Source: Chitinophaga flava (GTDB lineage: Bacteria; Bacteroidota; Bacteroidia; Chitinophagales; Chitinophagaceae). From it: a stretch of 64,000 bases of DNA. A program made the position numbers and the translations under genes. The notes under the pieces were generated by a model. It had not been told where the DNA came from and searched no databases. It saw nothing but the letters and a program-made list of their open reading frames with translations. The stretch's first letter is position 1, and each line of letters opens with the position of its first letter. This document shows positions 1 to 8,716 of the stretch, in pieces. The stretch is from NCBI RefSeq assembly GCF_003308995.1, contig NZ_QFFJ01000002.1:2294001-2358000 (forward strand). The letters are read 5' to 3'.

Positions 1-1812
1 GAAGATCAAGTAAAGTTCTCTTATATTGATAACAGTACAGAAAGGCTGAAGTTATCCAAAGTAACCATTTATCCCCAGGAGAATTTGTCAGAGCATTCCT
101 ATTCGTTTACCTATAATCCCCAAAAGTTACCCTCATATTTATCTGGTCGGGTTGATCATTGGGGATACTACAATGGGAGAAACTTCTATGGTGACAAATT
201 AAAAATCGGTATAAAAGAACCGCCTGATTTAGTTGCTTATTTCAACTCCAGAGAGCCCGATCCTAGTTTTCTGCAAGCAGAAATCCTGAACAAAATAGAA
301 TATCCGACGGGAGGATCTACTACGTTTGTTTATGAACCTCATGATTACAGTTCAATAGTTATGTATAAGCCAATGGGGGTCCAGGGTACTCCTCAAAAGT
401 TTGCTGGAGGGTTAAGGATTAAGAAAATAATCAACATCGATGGAGTTACAACACTTCCACTGGTTAGAGAGTTTTTCTATACGAAAGACTTTATTCAGGG
501 GGGGACCTTGTCCAGTGGTGTATGTACAGGGCTGCCTGTTTATTATGAGTCAGGATATGATCGGCTAGGGAGTAGTTTTAGATTTTGTAGTTCGCCAAAT
601 GGTTTTGCAGGTTTATCTGATGGTAATCATATAACCTACACGGAAGTTGTAGAAAGAAATACTGATGGGAGTTATAAAAAGTATACCTATAGTAATCATG
701 ATAATGGTTATTTAGATATGGCACCTGATTTAATTAAAATGGGCCGGTCTATAACCACCGATGTGGCTTCTGTTTATACCTCTTATATATGCAGTAAGCG
801 GGAACTGGAACGAGGTTTATTGTTACAAAGTGATGTTTTTAATAGTGATAGGAAACTACTGTTGTCAGAAATTAATACTTATAATTCAGAAGACAATAAA
901 TATGAGCAGTTTTTAAAGCAAAAGCTGGATATTACTTCAATTGGGGGAGCTACTTTTCTGGTGACCTCGCGACTATTTTATTTCTGGCCTTTCCTGGCTA
1001 AACAGGAACAAGTAGAATATGATAAGAATGGTAATCGGTTTTCAACAGTTAAGGTTTTCGATTATGACAGAGAAAACAGATTGCCCAGAATGCAGAGTCA
1101 ATTGATAAATAATGATAACTATATTATCACAAGATATAAGTATGCTACGGATTTTATTGGTAATGTTGTTTATGATGAAATGGTAAAGCGGAACATGATT
1201 GCTCCGGTCGTAGAAACAATAGTTGAAAAAAAATTTCCTGAAAGCCTGAGATTGAATACTGGTACTTCCTCTATTATCCAACCCTATAAATTGTCACATA
1301 AGAAAACTAACTATGGGCTTTGGAATGAATCAAAGCATATATTGCCGATAAGCCAGGAAGAAGGTAATGAGGGTAGCCCATTGAAAACGGTTGTAAAGTT
1401 TGAAGGATATGATAATTATGGCAATCTTATTCAGTCCCGTACCAGTAAAGGAATATTGACTTCTTATTTATGGGGATATTCAGGTTTATATCCTGTTGCT
1501 GAAATTAATGGTCTGGATTATTCAAGGGCGTTTAGAGTTGTAGATGAGAATATTCTGCTGAATGTGAATAATGTTTTTTCAGAGCAGCAGATCATGTCTG
1601 AGTTGGATAAGTTAAGAAGTAATCTTAATGCGGCATTGATTAAAACCTATACCTACAGATTTGGCGACGGTATGACACAGACAAAAAATGCCCAAGGGGT
1701 AAGAACTTATTTTTACTACGATCGTGCGCATAGATTATCCATGACAAAAGATAATGATGGGAGTATTATAAAGATGTATGATTATAATTATAAGCTTCCA
1801 TCTAATTACTAA
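1..1812 (+). CDS. RHS/YD-repeat family protein, 5'-truncated by window edge
   Basis: The reading frame is open from base 1, so the gene begins upstream and only its last ~603 codons are here. It is rich in Tyr, Asn, Gly and Asp, with scattered YD-repeat-like stretches (for example YNYKLPSNY at the C terminus, YFYYDRAHRL near it) and an HWGYYNGR motif near the start of the visible part. Such proteins often precede a DUF6443/RHS gene in Bacteroidota, and here the stop lies 29 bp before such a gene, suggesting one transcription unit. No RHS-core terminal motif (PxG/DPxG) or toxin domain is seen. A role as an accessory of the downstream RHS protein is inferred, not shown. An internal TTG at 85 could be mistaken for the start, but the frame continues upstream. 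Confidence 0.75.
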   Translation, partial: EDQVKFSYIDNSTERLKLSKVTIYPQENLSEHSYSFTYNPQKLPSYLSGRVDHWGYYNGRNFYGDKLKIGIKEPPDLVAYFNSREPDPSFLQAEILNKIEYPTGGSTTFVYEPHDYSSIVMYKPMGVQGTPQKFAGGLRIKKIINIDGVTTLPLVREFFYTKDFIQGGTLSSGVCTGLPVYYESGYDRLGSSFRFCSSPNGFAGLSDGNHITYTEVVERNTDGSYKKYTYSNHDNGYLDMAPDLIKMGRSITTDVASVYTSYICSKRELERGLLLQSDVFNSDRKLLLSEINTYNSEDNKYEQFLKQKLDITSIGGATFLVTSRLFYFWPFLAKQEQVEYDKNGNRFSTVKVFDYDRENRLPRMQSQLINNDNYIITRYKYATDFIGNVVYDEMVKRNMIAPVVETIVEKKFPESLRLNTGTSSIIQPYKLSHKKTNYGLWNESKHILPISQEEGNEGSPLKTVVKFEGYDNYGNLIQSRTSKGILTSYLWGYSGLYPVAEINGLDYSRAFRVVDENILLNVNNVFSEQQIMSELDKLRSNLNAALIKTYTYRFGDGMTQTKNAQGVRTYFYYDRAHRLSMTKDNDGSIIKMYDYNYKLPSNY

Positions 1813-1841
1813 TCTATTGATCAAATAGTCGAAAATTTATA

Positions 1842-4800
1842 ATGTTAAATATTAATAAATTCCTATTAATCCTATTGTCATTGGGCGTTTCAGCTGAATT
1901 AACCTGGGGACAAACAGAAAAGGCCAATCAGCCAGAATATATACCTAATCCAACTTTGAACCGGATTCGTACCTGGCAGCCAATTCAGATGTTCACTAGT
2001 TCCGATCAGGTTCTGAATTCATTTGATCCCGCAAAATCCAAGCTGACAGTTAAGTATTTTGATGGACTGGGCCGCCCTTTACAGGATATTGTTGTGGGGT
2101 ATTCACCAACTACTAAGGATCTTGTTCGCATTTATTCTTTTGACAAGACCGGCCGCCAGCAATATAACTATCTGCCGTATATCAGCAATAACGGAAATGG
2201 GGTATTCAATATAAATGCCTATAATGATCAACAGCAGTACCTGTCAAGTCTGTACCCGGATGATAATTACTTTTATTCCCAAACAGTTTTTGAAAACTCG
2301 CCATTAAACAGGGTTCAGAAGAAACTTTTGCCGGGCATAAATTTAGTTGGAAGTGACCGGGGCGATGCGTCAAATTATGAGTTCAATAAGAATGAAGACG
2401 ATGTGAAAATCTGGAAATCATCGGAGGACTATAATGTTTTACCTGTAGTTAGTGGAGTTTATCCCGTCAATAGTTTGCGCAAAGATATAACTATAAGTGA
2501 TCGGGGTTTGCGAACGGTAAGTTTTATTGATAAAGTAGGACGTTTGATATTAAGTAAAACTGAACTTAATTTAAATACTCCTGACGGCCATCAGGGTTGG
2601 GTATCGACTTATTATATTTATGATGAAGATGGTAACCCCAGGATGGTTATTTCACCGAAGGCAGTGGATCTCATTTCTTCTACATGGACATTGTCATCAT
2701 CGATTGTAGATGAGCTTTGTTATCAGACATATTATGATAAATCAGGACGGTTGGTGAAAAAGAAGAATCCTGGTCGTGCTCAGGAAGAAATGGTGTATGA
2801 CCGGAGGGATAGAGTTATGTATGTTAAAGATGGTAATACCCCTGGTCAATGGAAAGTAAACTATTACGATAGCTGGAACAGAATGATGAGAACGGGAATC
2901 TCATCTAACCCAAAAAGTAGGGAGCAGCTTCAGCAGGAAGCAGATTTTCTTCCATCAAATGTCGTCCAATCAAAAACTGGAGACATGATTGTGGATAAAA
3001 GAAATAGCTATGTGATAAAATACACAGCAAGTAATAGTATACTTTTTACCTCTGGTTTTTTTGCCGACAAAGGAGATGGATTTGAAGCATCTCTTGATCC
3101 AGGGGCAACCAATAGCCCGGTTTTTTCTGAATATTTTGAAGAGAATCCTGTACCGTCAATTGAAAATATTCAATGGTTGTCTTTCAATTACTATGATGGT
3201 TATTTTTTCCCTGGAGCTACCGGTTTTAATAATACAGATTTTCTGAAATTAGTTAATGATGATCAAAATAGAGGGGTTAGTATTAATTCTCCCTATTATG
3301 ATGTACAAGGTCTGAAAACAGGTGAAGCAATTTTAGTTCCTGAATTAGGAGTTACCATTACTACAACCTATTATTATGATACGGATGGTAGAGTTATACA
3401 GACAATAGGTAACAACTCAGTAGGTGGTATTAACTCTTTCTCCACTCGATACACATTTGATGGTCTAATCGCATCTACCTATCATCGCCATACTAACAAT
3501 CTTGATACAGAGATCCCTCAGATATCAAAATTAACTGTTGTAAATAAAGATATAACAGGAAGGACTCTACAGGTCAAATGTAAGCTTAACAATGAAACGG
3601 ACTTCAGAACTATTGTCTCCAATAAATATAATGAACTTGGGAAATTATCAGAGAAAAGTTATGGGAGTGCATTAGGTGTGGATAAATTCGAATATGATGC
3701 CCGTGGTCATTTAATATCGATGAATAAGGATTTTGTACGTGATGGAGTCAACGGTTTTTTTGGTTATGAATTACTGTTTGATAAAAATACTTCCTCCTCA
3801 ATTGTAAACACTGGAATCAGTAATCCACGATATGATGGCAATGTTGCGGCAATGATTTGGAGAGGAAGCGGACAGCCAAAGAAATATGAATATGTCTATG
3901 ATAATCTCAGCCGATTATTACAAGCTGACTATACTGCATACGCAGGGGACTGGTCAAATGCTGTTGAAGATTTTACTATGAAGACCACTGATAACGGGGA
4001 TGTTAATCAGGCATATGACTATAATGGTAATATAAAAAGAATGCTTCATTTTGGGGCTCCCAATAGGGTGATTGATGATCTGGTTTATTCTTATGAAAAT
4101 GGGGAGAGAAGTAATAGATTGAAATATATTTATGATAAGCAAAATGATCCGACGAGTACCTTAGGAGATTTTAAGGAACCAGCCCCCAACAATGTTGCGA
4201 ATATAAATCAAGGGACACCGGATTATGGGTATGATAATAATGGGAACTTGATTTTTGATCTTAATAAAGATATCGTTTCCATTTCCTATAATACTCATGA
4301 CTTGCCAACTAAGTTTGTCTTTTCCGATAATAGCTCCGTGTCTTTCATCTATACAGAAGATGGGAAAAAACTAAGAAAATCGGTGGTCGATAATACTGTA
4401 GTGCCATCCAGATTAACTACTACTTATTTTGACAATGGATTTGAGTTCCAGGATAACCATTTAAGAAGTTTTAATCAGGAAGAGGGGCGGGTTAGAGTTA
4501 TTCGTATGGGGGCTGATGTTCGATCCTATGCATTTGATTATTTCATAAAGGACTATTTGGGCAATGTAAGAAGCGTTATTACAGATAATAAAAATGTGGG
4601 TTCGTTTTATCTGGCTACAATGGAATCGAAAGCTGCGGCTACAGAAAATCAATTGTTTAGTAATTTAGATGCAACCCGTACAACTGTTCCTAATGGTTAT
4701 CCTGATACGACTTCCAAGGGAAATAATAAATTTGTTGCTAAACTAAATGGAAGAACAGCGGAACATAAAATAGGCCCATCATTGGTCCTGAAGGTAATGA

Positions 4801-6305
4801 AAGGGGATACCATCCAGATTGGAGTTAAGGCATTCTACAAATCAGGACAACTTGTTGAAAATAATGATGCAACTGCCGGTACTTTGTTGTTGTCAGCTAT
4901 TGATGTTTTACAGCGACAAGCAACTGGTGGAATTCATCATTCGGATATGATTTCATCCGGTTCCCGATCAGCATCTGCTACATTTCCTTCTTCTCTGATG
5001 AAGCTTGTAAACAATGATAATTCTATTCCGAACTCAAGACCCAGGGCTTATTTGAATTATGTTCTTTTTGATGAGAAATTCAATTTATCCGAGAAAAATA
5101 GTGGGGTTAAGCAGATTAAAGAAAATCCTGATAATTTACAGGTATTGTCTTCTGACAGATTTGTGATTCAGGATAATGGCTTTTTATATATATCCACTAC
5201 AAATGAATCCGGAAATGATGTATACTTTGATGATTTAGCGATTAGCATGTCTCCCGGACCGCTTCTTGAGGAATCCCATTATTATCCTTTTGGCTTAAAA
5301 ATTAACGCTATCAGTTCTAACGCATACCCTAATACTGACTATTATGAAAATACTTTAAAGTTTAATGGAAAGTATTTAAATGAAAAAGAACTAAAGGATA
5401 ACAGAGGGTTAAAGCTTCATGATTTTGGTGCCAGAATGTATGATGCTGCTATTGGCCGTTGGATGGGGCATGATCCTAAAAGTAGTGATTTCCCCAAAAG
5501 CTCCCCTTACAGTTTTGGATTAAATAATCCTGGTCGTTATATTGATCCGGATGGTCGTGCAGCAGTGCCTCCCAGCACATTTGTTGATCAGTATGGCAAT
5601 GTGGTGGGTGGAACCACAGGCGACGGAGATAGAGGGGTGTATATGGTGAAAGGTTTAACGCGCGAGAATTTCAATATTTTTAAAACGGATACTTACAAAA
5701 GTGAAGGTGCTAAACTGGGAGAAACTTTTTCAGTTTATTCATTTTTGGAACCAAGTACTAATATCTGGATGGGACATATTAATATGTTGTCTATGGATGC
5801 TAAATCTGAACTGACCTTGGCTACAAATATGTTTAAGGAATATCAGAAGAACCATAGCTCTTTTGAATCTTTTTCATATTATAAGAGTAATGCAGGCAAT
5901 TTACAAACCTATGATATCAAAACTTGGGGAGTGACTGATAAGTGGGGGCGTATGAGCGAAGCAGAAAAATTTAATCACGTATATACAGCTTCTTTTGCGG
6001 CACCTGGAATAATTATGACGCGAAGGGATGAAGGCAATTATGCCGCTGGGATGTTGATGAAAATAACCGGGCTAGGAAACGATATTATGATATCAGGCTA
6101 CGGAGCTTACCAATCTAATGGTAATAAAATGGACTGGAGTTTCTATTTGAAGGCCATGGTTAATTATCTTTTTATGAAATTAGATAATGTACAAAACATT
6201 GGCCATAATCCTCAGATATATGATCCCGGATCTCCGGTCTTTAGCGATGATCCAGGTTCGGAGCAACTACAGAGAGTCGGTTACGAAATGCCAGTTGTTT
6301 TTTAG
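1842..6305 (+). CDS. Secreted DUF6443/RHS repeat protein with variable C-terminal (putative toxin) domain
   Basis: A 1487-aa protein. Residues 1-24 form a Sec signal peptide (hydrophobic FLLILLSLGVSA, then a likely cleavage near TWGQ). Residues ~35-110 match the Bacteroidota DUF6443 pattern (IRTWQP, then YFDGLGRPLQDIV). A long YD-repeat region follows (YDNLSRL, YDYNGNI, YDNNGNL). Around residues 1145-1245 is the RHS-associated core: YYPFG, GKYLNEKEL, GARMYDAAIGRW, then YSFGLNNPGRYIDPDG. The last ~240 residues after DPDGR are unrelated to the repeat region, as in polymorphic toxins. The end contains SDDPGSEQLQRVGYE, which recalls the bacterial toxin 44 (Ntox44) pattern; this match is from memory and tentative. 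It is probably exported and cleaved at the core to release the tail, by analogy with RHS systems. Start ATG is 29 bp after the preceding RHS-like gene. Confidence 0.85.
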   Translation: MLNINKFLLILLSLGVSAELTWGQTEKANQPEYIPNPTLNRIRTWQPIQMFTSSDQVLNSFDPAKSKLTVKYFDGLGRPLQDIVVGYSPTTKDLVRIYSFDKTGRQQYNYLPYISNNGNGVFNINAYNDQQQYLSSLYPDDNYFYSQTVFENSPLNRVQKKLLPGINLVGSDRGDASNYEFNKNEDDVKIWKSSEDYNVLPVVSGVYPVNSLRKDITISDRGLRTVSFIDKVGRLILSKTELNLNTPDGHQGWVSTYYIYDEDGNPRMVISPKAVDLISSTWTLSSSIVDELCYQTYYDKSGRLVKKKNPGRAQEEMVYDRRDRVMYVKDGNTPGQWKVNYYDSWNRMMRTGISSNPKSREQLQQEADFLPSNVVQSKTGDMIVDKRNSYVIKYTASNSILFTSGFFADKGDGFEASLDPGATNSPVFSEYFEENPVPSIENIQWLSFNYYDGYFFPGATGFNNTDFLKLVNDDQNRGVSINSPYYDVQGLKTGEAILVPELGVTITTTYYYDTDGRVIQTIGNNSVGGINSFSTRYTFDGLIASTYHRHTNNLDTEIPQISKLTVVNKDITGRTLQVKCKLNNETDFRTIVSNKYNELGKLSEKSYGSALGVDKFEYDARGHLISMNKDFVRDGVNGFFGYELLFDKNTSSSIVNTGISNPRYDGNVAAMIWRGSGQPKKYEYVYDNLSRLLQADYTAYAGDWSNAVEDFTMKTTDNGDVNQAYDYNGNIKRMLHFGAPNRVIDDLVYSYENGERSNRLKYIYDKQNDPTSTLGDFKEPAPNNVANINQGTPDYGYDNNGNLIFDLNKDIVSISYNTHDLPTKFVFSDNSSVSFIYTEDGKKLRKSVVDNTVVPSRLTTTYFDNGFEFQDNHLRSFNQEEGRVRVIRMGADVRSYAFDYFIKDYLGNVRSVITDNKNVGSFYLATMESKAAATENQLFSNLDATRTTVPNGYPDTTSKGNNKFVAKLNGRTAEHKIGPSLVLKVMKGDTIQIGVKAFYKSGQLVENNDATAGTLLLSAIDVLQRQATGGIHHSDMISSGSRSASATFPSSLMKLVNNDNSIPNSRPRAYLNYVLFDEKFNLSEKNSGVKQIKENPDNLQVLSSDRFVIQDNGFLYISTTNESGNDVYFDDLAISMSPGPLLEESHYYPFGLKINAISSNAYPNTDYYENTLKFNGKYLNEKELKDNRGLKLHDFGARMYDAAIGRWMGHDPKSSDFPKSSPYSFGLNNPGRYIDPDGRAAVPPSTFVDQYGNVVGGTTGDGDRGVYMVKGLTRENFNIFKTDTYKSEGAKLGETFSVYSFLEPSTNIWMGHINMLSMDAKSELTLATNMFKEYQKNHSSFESFSYYKSNAGNLQTYDIKTWGVTDKWGRMSEAEKFNHVYTASFAAPGIIMTRRDEGNYAAGMLMKITGLGNDIMISGYGAYQSNGNKMDWSFYLKAMVNYLFMKLDNVQNIGHNPQIYDPGSPVFSDDPGSEQLQRVGYEMPVVF

Positions 6306-6317
6306 TTGACACACAAG

Positions 6318-6471
6318 AATAACCCGGAATCATTTTACAATTTAGGACTTTGCTATAAGTATTGTGATGATATCAGACAATCTAAAGCATTATTTTGAGA
6401 AAGCAAAAGGTTGTGGACAGGATGCTGCTGGAAAACAATTGAAAAGTCTTGTGACTTCAAATCCCTCATAA
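6318..6471 (+). pseudogene. Frameshifted Sel1/TPR-like remnant behind the RHS gene
   Basis: Two overlapping frames together spell a Sel1/TPR-like repeat. The first reads NPESFYNLGLCYKYCDD and then stops at TGA. The other, also openable from an ATG at 6368, reads KHYFEKAKGCGQDAAGKQL and ends at TAA 6469-6471. A single-base slip between ~6375 and 6390 would join them. The remnant starts 13 bp after the RHS stop. Small repeat proteins in this position are often immunity partners of RHS toxins, so this may be a decayed immunity gene. The function is inference; the fragment may also be a piece of an unrelated gene. Confidence 0.4.
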
Positions 6472-6512
6472 ACTGGTTTGGGTTTTGTACCATAAAGATC
6501 ATAGAGAAACAA

Positions 6513-6546
6513 AAAGCCTTCAAGTCATAGATTTGAAGGCTTTTTT
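6513..6546. terminator. Bidirectional Rho-independent terminator
   Basis: An 11-bp perfect inverted repeat, AAAGCCTTCAA / TTGAAGGCTTT, with a short loop (gtcatagat). A T-run follows on the plus strand and an A-run precedes it, so it can work in both directions. It would end plus-strand transcription from the RHS genes and minus-strand transcription from the MFS remnant. Confidence 0.85.
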
Positions 6547-6567
6547 CATCCACTGGTGGTAATATCT

Positions 6568-6929
6568 TCACCTCTCTTTTCTGAACACAAACATCGCCGC
6601 CGTGCCCGCAATCAGTGCGTGCATGCAGTATAGCTGGAATGCTCTTTCCAGTACGATGTTAAAGATCAGACTCAGTACTAAACTTCCAAGTCCGTATCCC
6701 CGGAAAAAGGAAAAGAGCTCCATCGAAGCGCCCTTGTTGGTACTATAAGTAGTAATGATCGCTGTAAACAACGGATGCGAAAGATCAAAGCCAAGTGATA
6801 AATGAATAACCAGCAGACACGGGAAGGACGCCAGAATATTCTTCTGACTCATAGCCTTTTCAGATGTGTCAAATAACCAGTTTCTCAACACGATTATCAG
6901 GACAGAACTGGCAAAACCGGTTGCTGAAA
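6568..6929 (-). pseudogene. C-terminal stump of an MFS transporter
   Basis: The minus-strand frame (nominally 127 codons if begun inside the neighbouring tRNA sequence) carries the end of a major facilitator transporter: LGFDLSHPLFTAIITTYS, then NKGASMELFSFFRGYGLG and two hydrophobic segments ending FVFRKER. Complete MFS proteins are ~400 aa with 12 membrane segments, so only the last third or less remains. The apparent N terminus (MLYQLSYV) is antisense of the tRNA-Lys D-arm and is not natural protein sequence. The break falls exactly where the tRNA sequence begins (6929/6930), pointing to a rearrangement that removed the rest of the gene. It is unlikely to be functional. Confidence 0.7.
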
Positions 6930-6997
6930 CGTAGCTCAGTTGGTAGAGCAATACACTTTTAATGTATGGGTCCTGGGTTCGAGTCCCAGCGGGATCA
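6925..6997 (+). tRNA. tRNA-Lys(UUU), 5' acceptor strand replaced (probable remnant)
   Basis: From 6930 the sequence is a clean tRNA: D-arm GCTCAGTTGGTAGAGC, anticodon arm ATACA-CTTTTAA-TGTAT (anticodon TTT, Lys), T-arm CTGGG-TTCGAGT-CCCAG, 3' acceptor CGGGATC plus discriminator A. The matching 5' acceptor strand should be GATCCCG, but the genome has TGAAACG, so only the last two pairs and one wobble form. The first five bases have been replaced by MFS-remnant sequence. CCA is not encoded (CAA follows). As drawn it cannot fold a normal acceptor stem, so it is probably a non-functional duplicate left by recombination or integration at a tRNA-Lys gene. A prediction program may still score it as a tRNA. 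Confidence 0.6.
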
Positions 6998-7466
6998 CAA
7001 ATTGCTCCAGATTATCGATAATTTTTACTTTCACTATTGATATGTACTACCACCATGTAGTAAGCATAAATAATTTGGAAGAATGTATTGGAGTGAAAAA
7101 CTAGATTCGATAAAAAAGAAGTTCCGATGGGTTCAAACTTCCAGGTATATGATTGTAAATATCAGGCATTGAAAGAACTTGTTTATCTGTCTTCCGGACA
7201 GAATGAGCAGGAGTTTTGTATAGTTGATAAGAAATACGCCTGACTACTATTTTTTAAAATAGATCGCTCAAAAGACTTGGTGGAAATTTACAATGCCGAA
7301 AGGTTGATATAACTAGGTTATCTGTGCAGATCAAACATAAAACGGTTCGGGTTTTGCACCTTTTCGCTGATTTTACTGAATGGCATAATGTAGCGATTGC
7401 CCAACATCTGTATCACTTTGGGCGGAGATTCTGGCTGATTATGAGCCGAATAAATTACCTGATGGC
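6998..7466. other. Gene-poor scarred stretch
   Basis: I see no convincing gene here. Two short open stretches on the plus strand may be degraded coding fragments: one of about 48 codons ending at a TGA near 7243 (contains FDKKEVPMGSNFQVYD), and one of about 58 codons ending at TAA 7468-7470 (contains VLHLFADFTEWHNVAIAQ). Neither has a plausible start or a family I recognise. The composition is AT-rich. Confidence 0.4.
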
Positions 7467-7811
7467 TTAATTATACTCATTGAACAGTACCGCCGCTATT
7501 TCGGTTGTCACTACCAAACCATATAACATCCAGGCATAATTCTTCATCCCCATCTTAAAAAGGAGGTAAGTAGGGATGAGGTAGATCAGGAATTTGAAAA
7601 TAACGATGTATGGTAATTTTAACCTCCGCGTAGCTGTTGGTGCTGCCCATGTACCCCAGAGTACGATGATAAGCAATAACAATCCCGCAGCCACTGCATA
7701 TCTTAACCATGGAGAAGCAATGATCTTAACAGGAACGTACACTGCAACAATCAACATAATTATTTCCAGTGAAAAGGCCAGTGAACGATTTAACCACTTG
7801 AGTAGAAACAT
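7467..7811 (-). CDS. YrdB-like (DUF2568) small membrane protein
   Basis: About 115 residues from the chosen Met (MFLLKWLNRSLAFSLEI). The frame is open 26 codons further upstream, to 7889, but that extension does not look like family sequence. Four hydrophobic segments are visible: residues ~10-30, 36-56, 70-90 and 92-112. The LWGTWAAP motif after the second segment, followed by a basic stretch (TATRRLKLP), fits the YrdB/DUF2568 family of four-helix membrane proteins of unknown function. It lies 198 bp downstream of the DJ-1 gene on the same strand, so co-transcription is possible but not evident. No substrate can be inferred. Confidence 0.65.
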   Translation of the reverse strand: MFLLKWLNRSLAFSLEIIMLIVAVYVPVKIIASPWLRYAVAAGLLLLIIVLWGTWAAPTATRRLKLPYIVIFKFLIYLIPTYLLFKMGMKNYAWMLYGLVVTTEIAAVLFNEYN

Positions 7812-8009
7812 CTGATAAATAGGATTGATGAAAACACCTTTGACTGATAAAATTAGTACAGGTTTAGATATATGTAATAATAAAGCCAAAAATTATTTTC
7901 CTTCTCCAGCTGGCCTGTAGCCCTGATATTGATGTATAAAGTCTGGTTTCTGGCAATATTACGGGATATGTGCCTTCCACACCTCATAGTTTTAAAGCGC
8001 TATTGGAAG

Positions 8010-8705
8010 TTAACCTGGTTGCTTTTCGAGCTCTCTGACAATCACTTTTGCCATTTCCCTGGAGCTGAAAGGATTTTGTCCGGTAATAAGATTTTTATCC
8101 ACCACTACATTTGAGGTCATTGGAATAATCGATTTTTTTAGATCTGCACCTCTTTCTTTGATAGCTGCTTCAAGGTTGAAAGGCACTTCTTTTTTCCTTC
8201 TTGCGATAGTTTCTTCAAACCAATTAAAACCGGTCATTGACTTTCCTTTGATTAAATATTCCCCATTAGAAAGTTTTACATTCAGCAATCCGCCTACCCC
8301 GTGACAAATAGCGGCTACCATTTTGTTCCTTTCGTATTGTTTCCGGATGATGTATTGTAAATTGGTATCATCAGGAAAATCATACATGGTAGCGTGTCCG
8401 CCTGACAGATAGATGCAGTCGAAAACTTCATCCTTAACCGCTTCCAGATTTTTGGAGTGATTCAGTTCGTTCATAAATGACGGACTCCTGTAATAGTCTT
8501 TTGAAATTTTATCTAATACCAAAGGTTTGAGGCTTTCAGGATCAATCGGAACATTCCCTCCTTTGGGGCTGGCGATAATAATATTCCAACCTTTTTCTTT
8601 TGCACTGTGGTAGATATGTGTAAGCTCGCTGAGCCATAAGCCGGTTTTTAGTCTACCGCTTGCATACATATCAACGTTGGTGACTATTAATAAAATGGTT
8701 TTCAT
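8010..8705 (-). CDS. DJ-1/PfpI (Hsp31-like) type 1 glutamine amidotransferase domain protein
   Basis: A 231-aa protein with the DJ-1/PfpI fold signature: N-terminal strand TILLIVTNV, an IIIASPKGG segment, YLSGGHATMYDFPDD, and the nucleophile elbow AAICHGVGG with the reactive Cys. The length and extra segments resemble the Hsp31/YajL-like class, whose members act as chaperones, glyoxalase III-type enzymes or hydrolases. Which activity applies cannot be told. The start is 11 bp after the stop of the epimerase-like gene on the same strand, so the two are probably one operon. It is likely a cytoplasmic stress or detoxification protein, and nothing ties it to the polyketide genes apart from proximity. 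Confidence 0.85.
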   Translation of the reverse strand: MKTILLIVTNVDMYASGRLKTGLWLSELTHIYHSAKEKGWNIIIASPKGGNVPIDPESLKPLVLDKISKDYYRSPSFMNELNHSKNLEAVKDEVFDCIYLSGGHATMYDFPDDTNLQYIIRKQYERNKMVAAICHGVGGLLNVKLSNGEYLIKGKSMTGFNWFEETIARRKKEVPFNLEAAIKERGADLKKSIIPMTSNVVVDKNLITGQNPFSSREMAKVIVRELEKQPG

Positions 8706-8716
8706 TTTTTATTATA

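Noticed and set aside
3061..4652. Short open stretches in other frames within the RHS gene
   Set aside because: They lie entirely inside the intact 1487-codon RHS frame and show no recognisable domain.
6353..6571. Minus-strand 72-codon open stretch spanning the terminator
   Set aside because: It reads through the strong hairpin and is antisense to the Sel1/TPR-like fragment; it has no recognisable features.
7594..7815. Plus-strand open stretch opposite the YrdB-like gene
   Set aside because: The minus-strand frame has four hydrophobic segments and a family motif; the plus-strand translation has neither.
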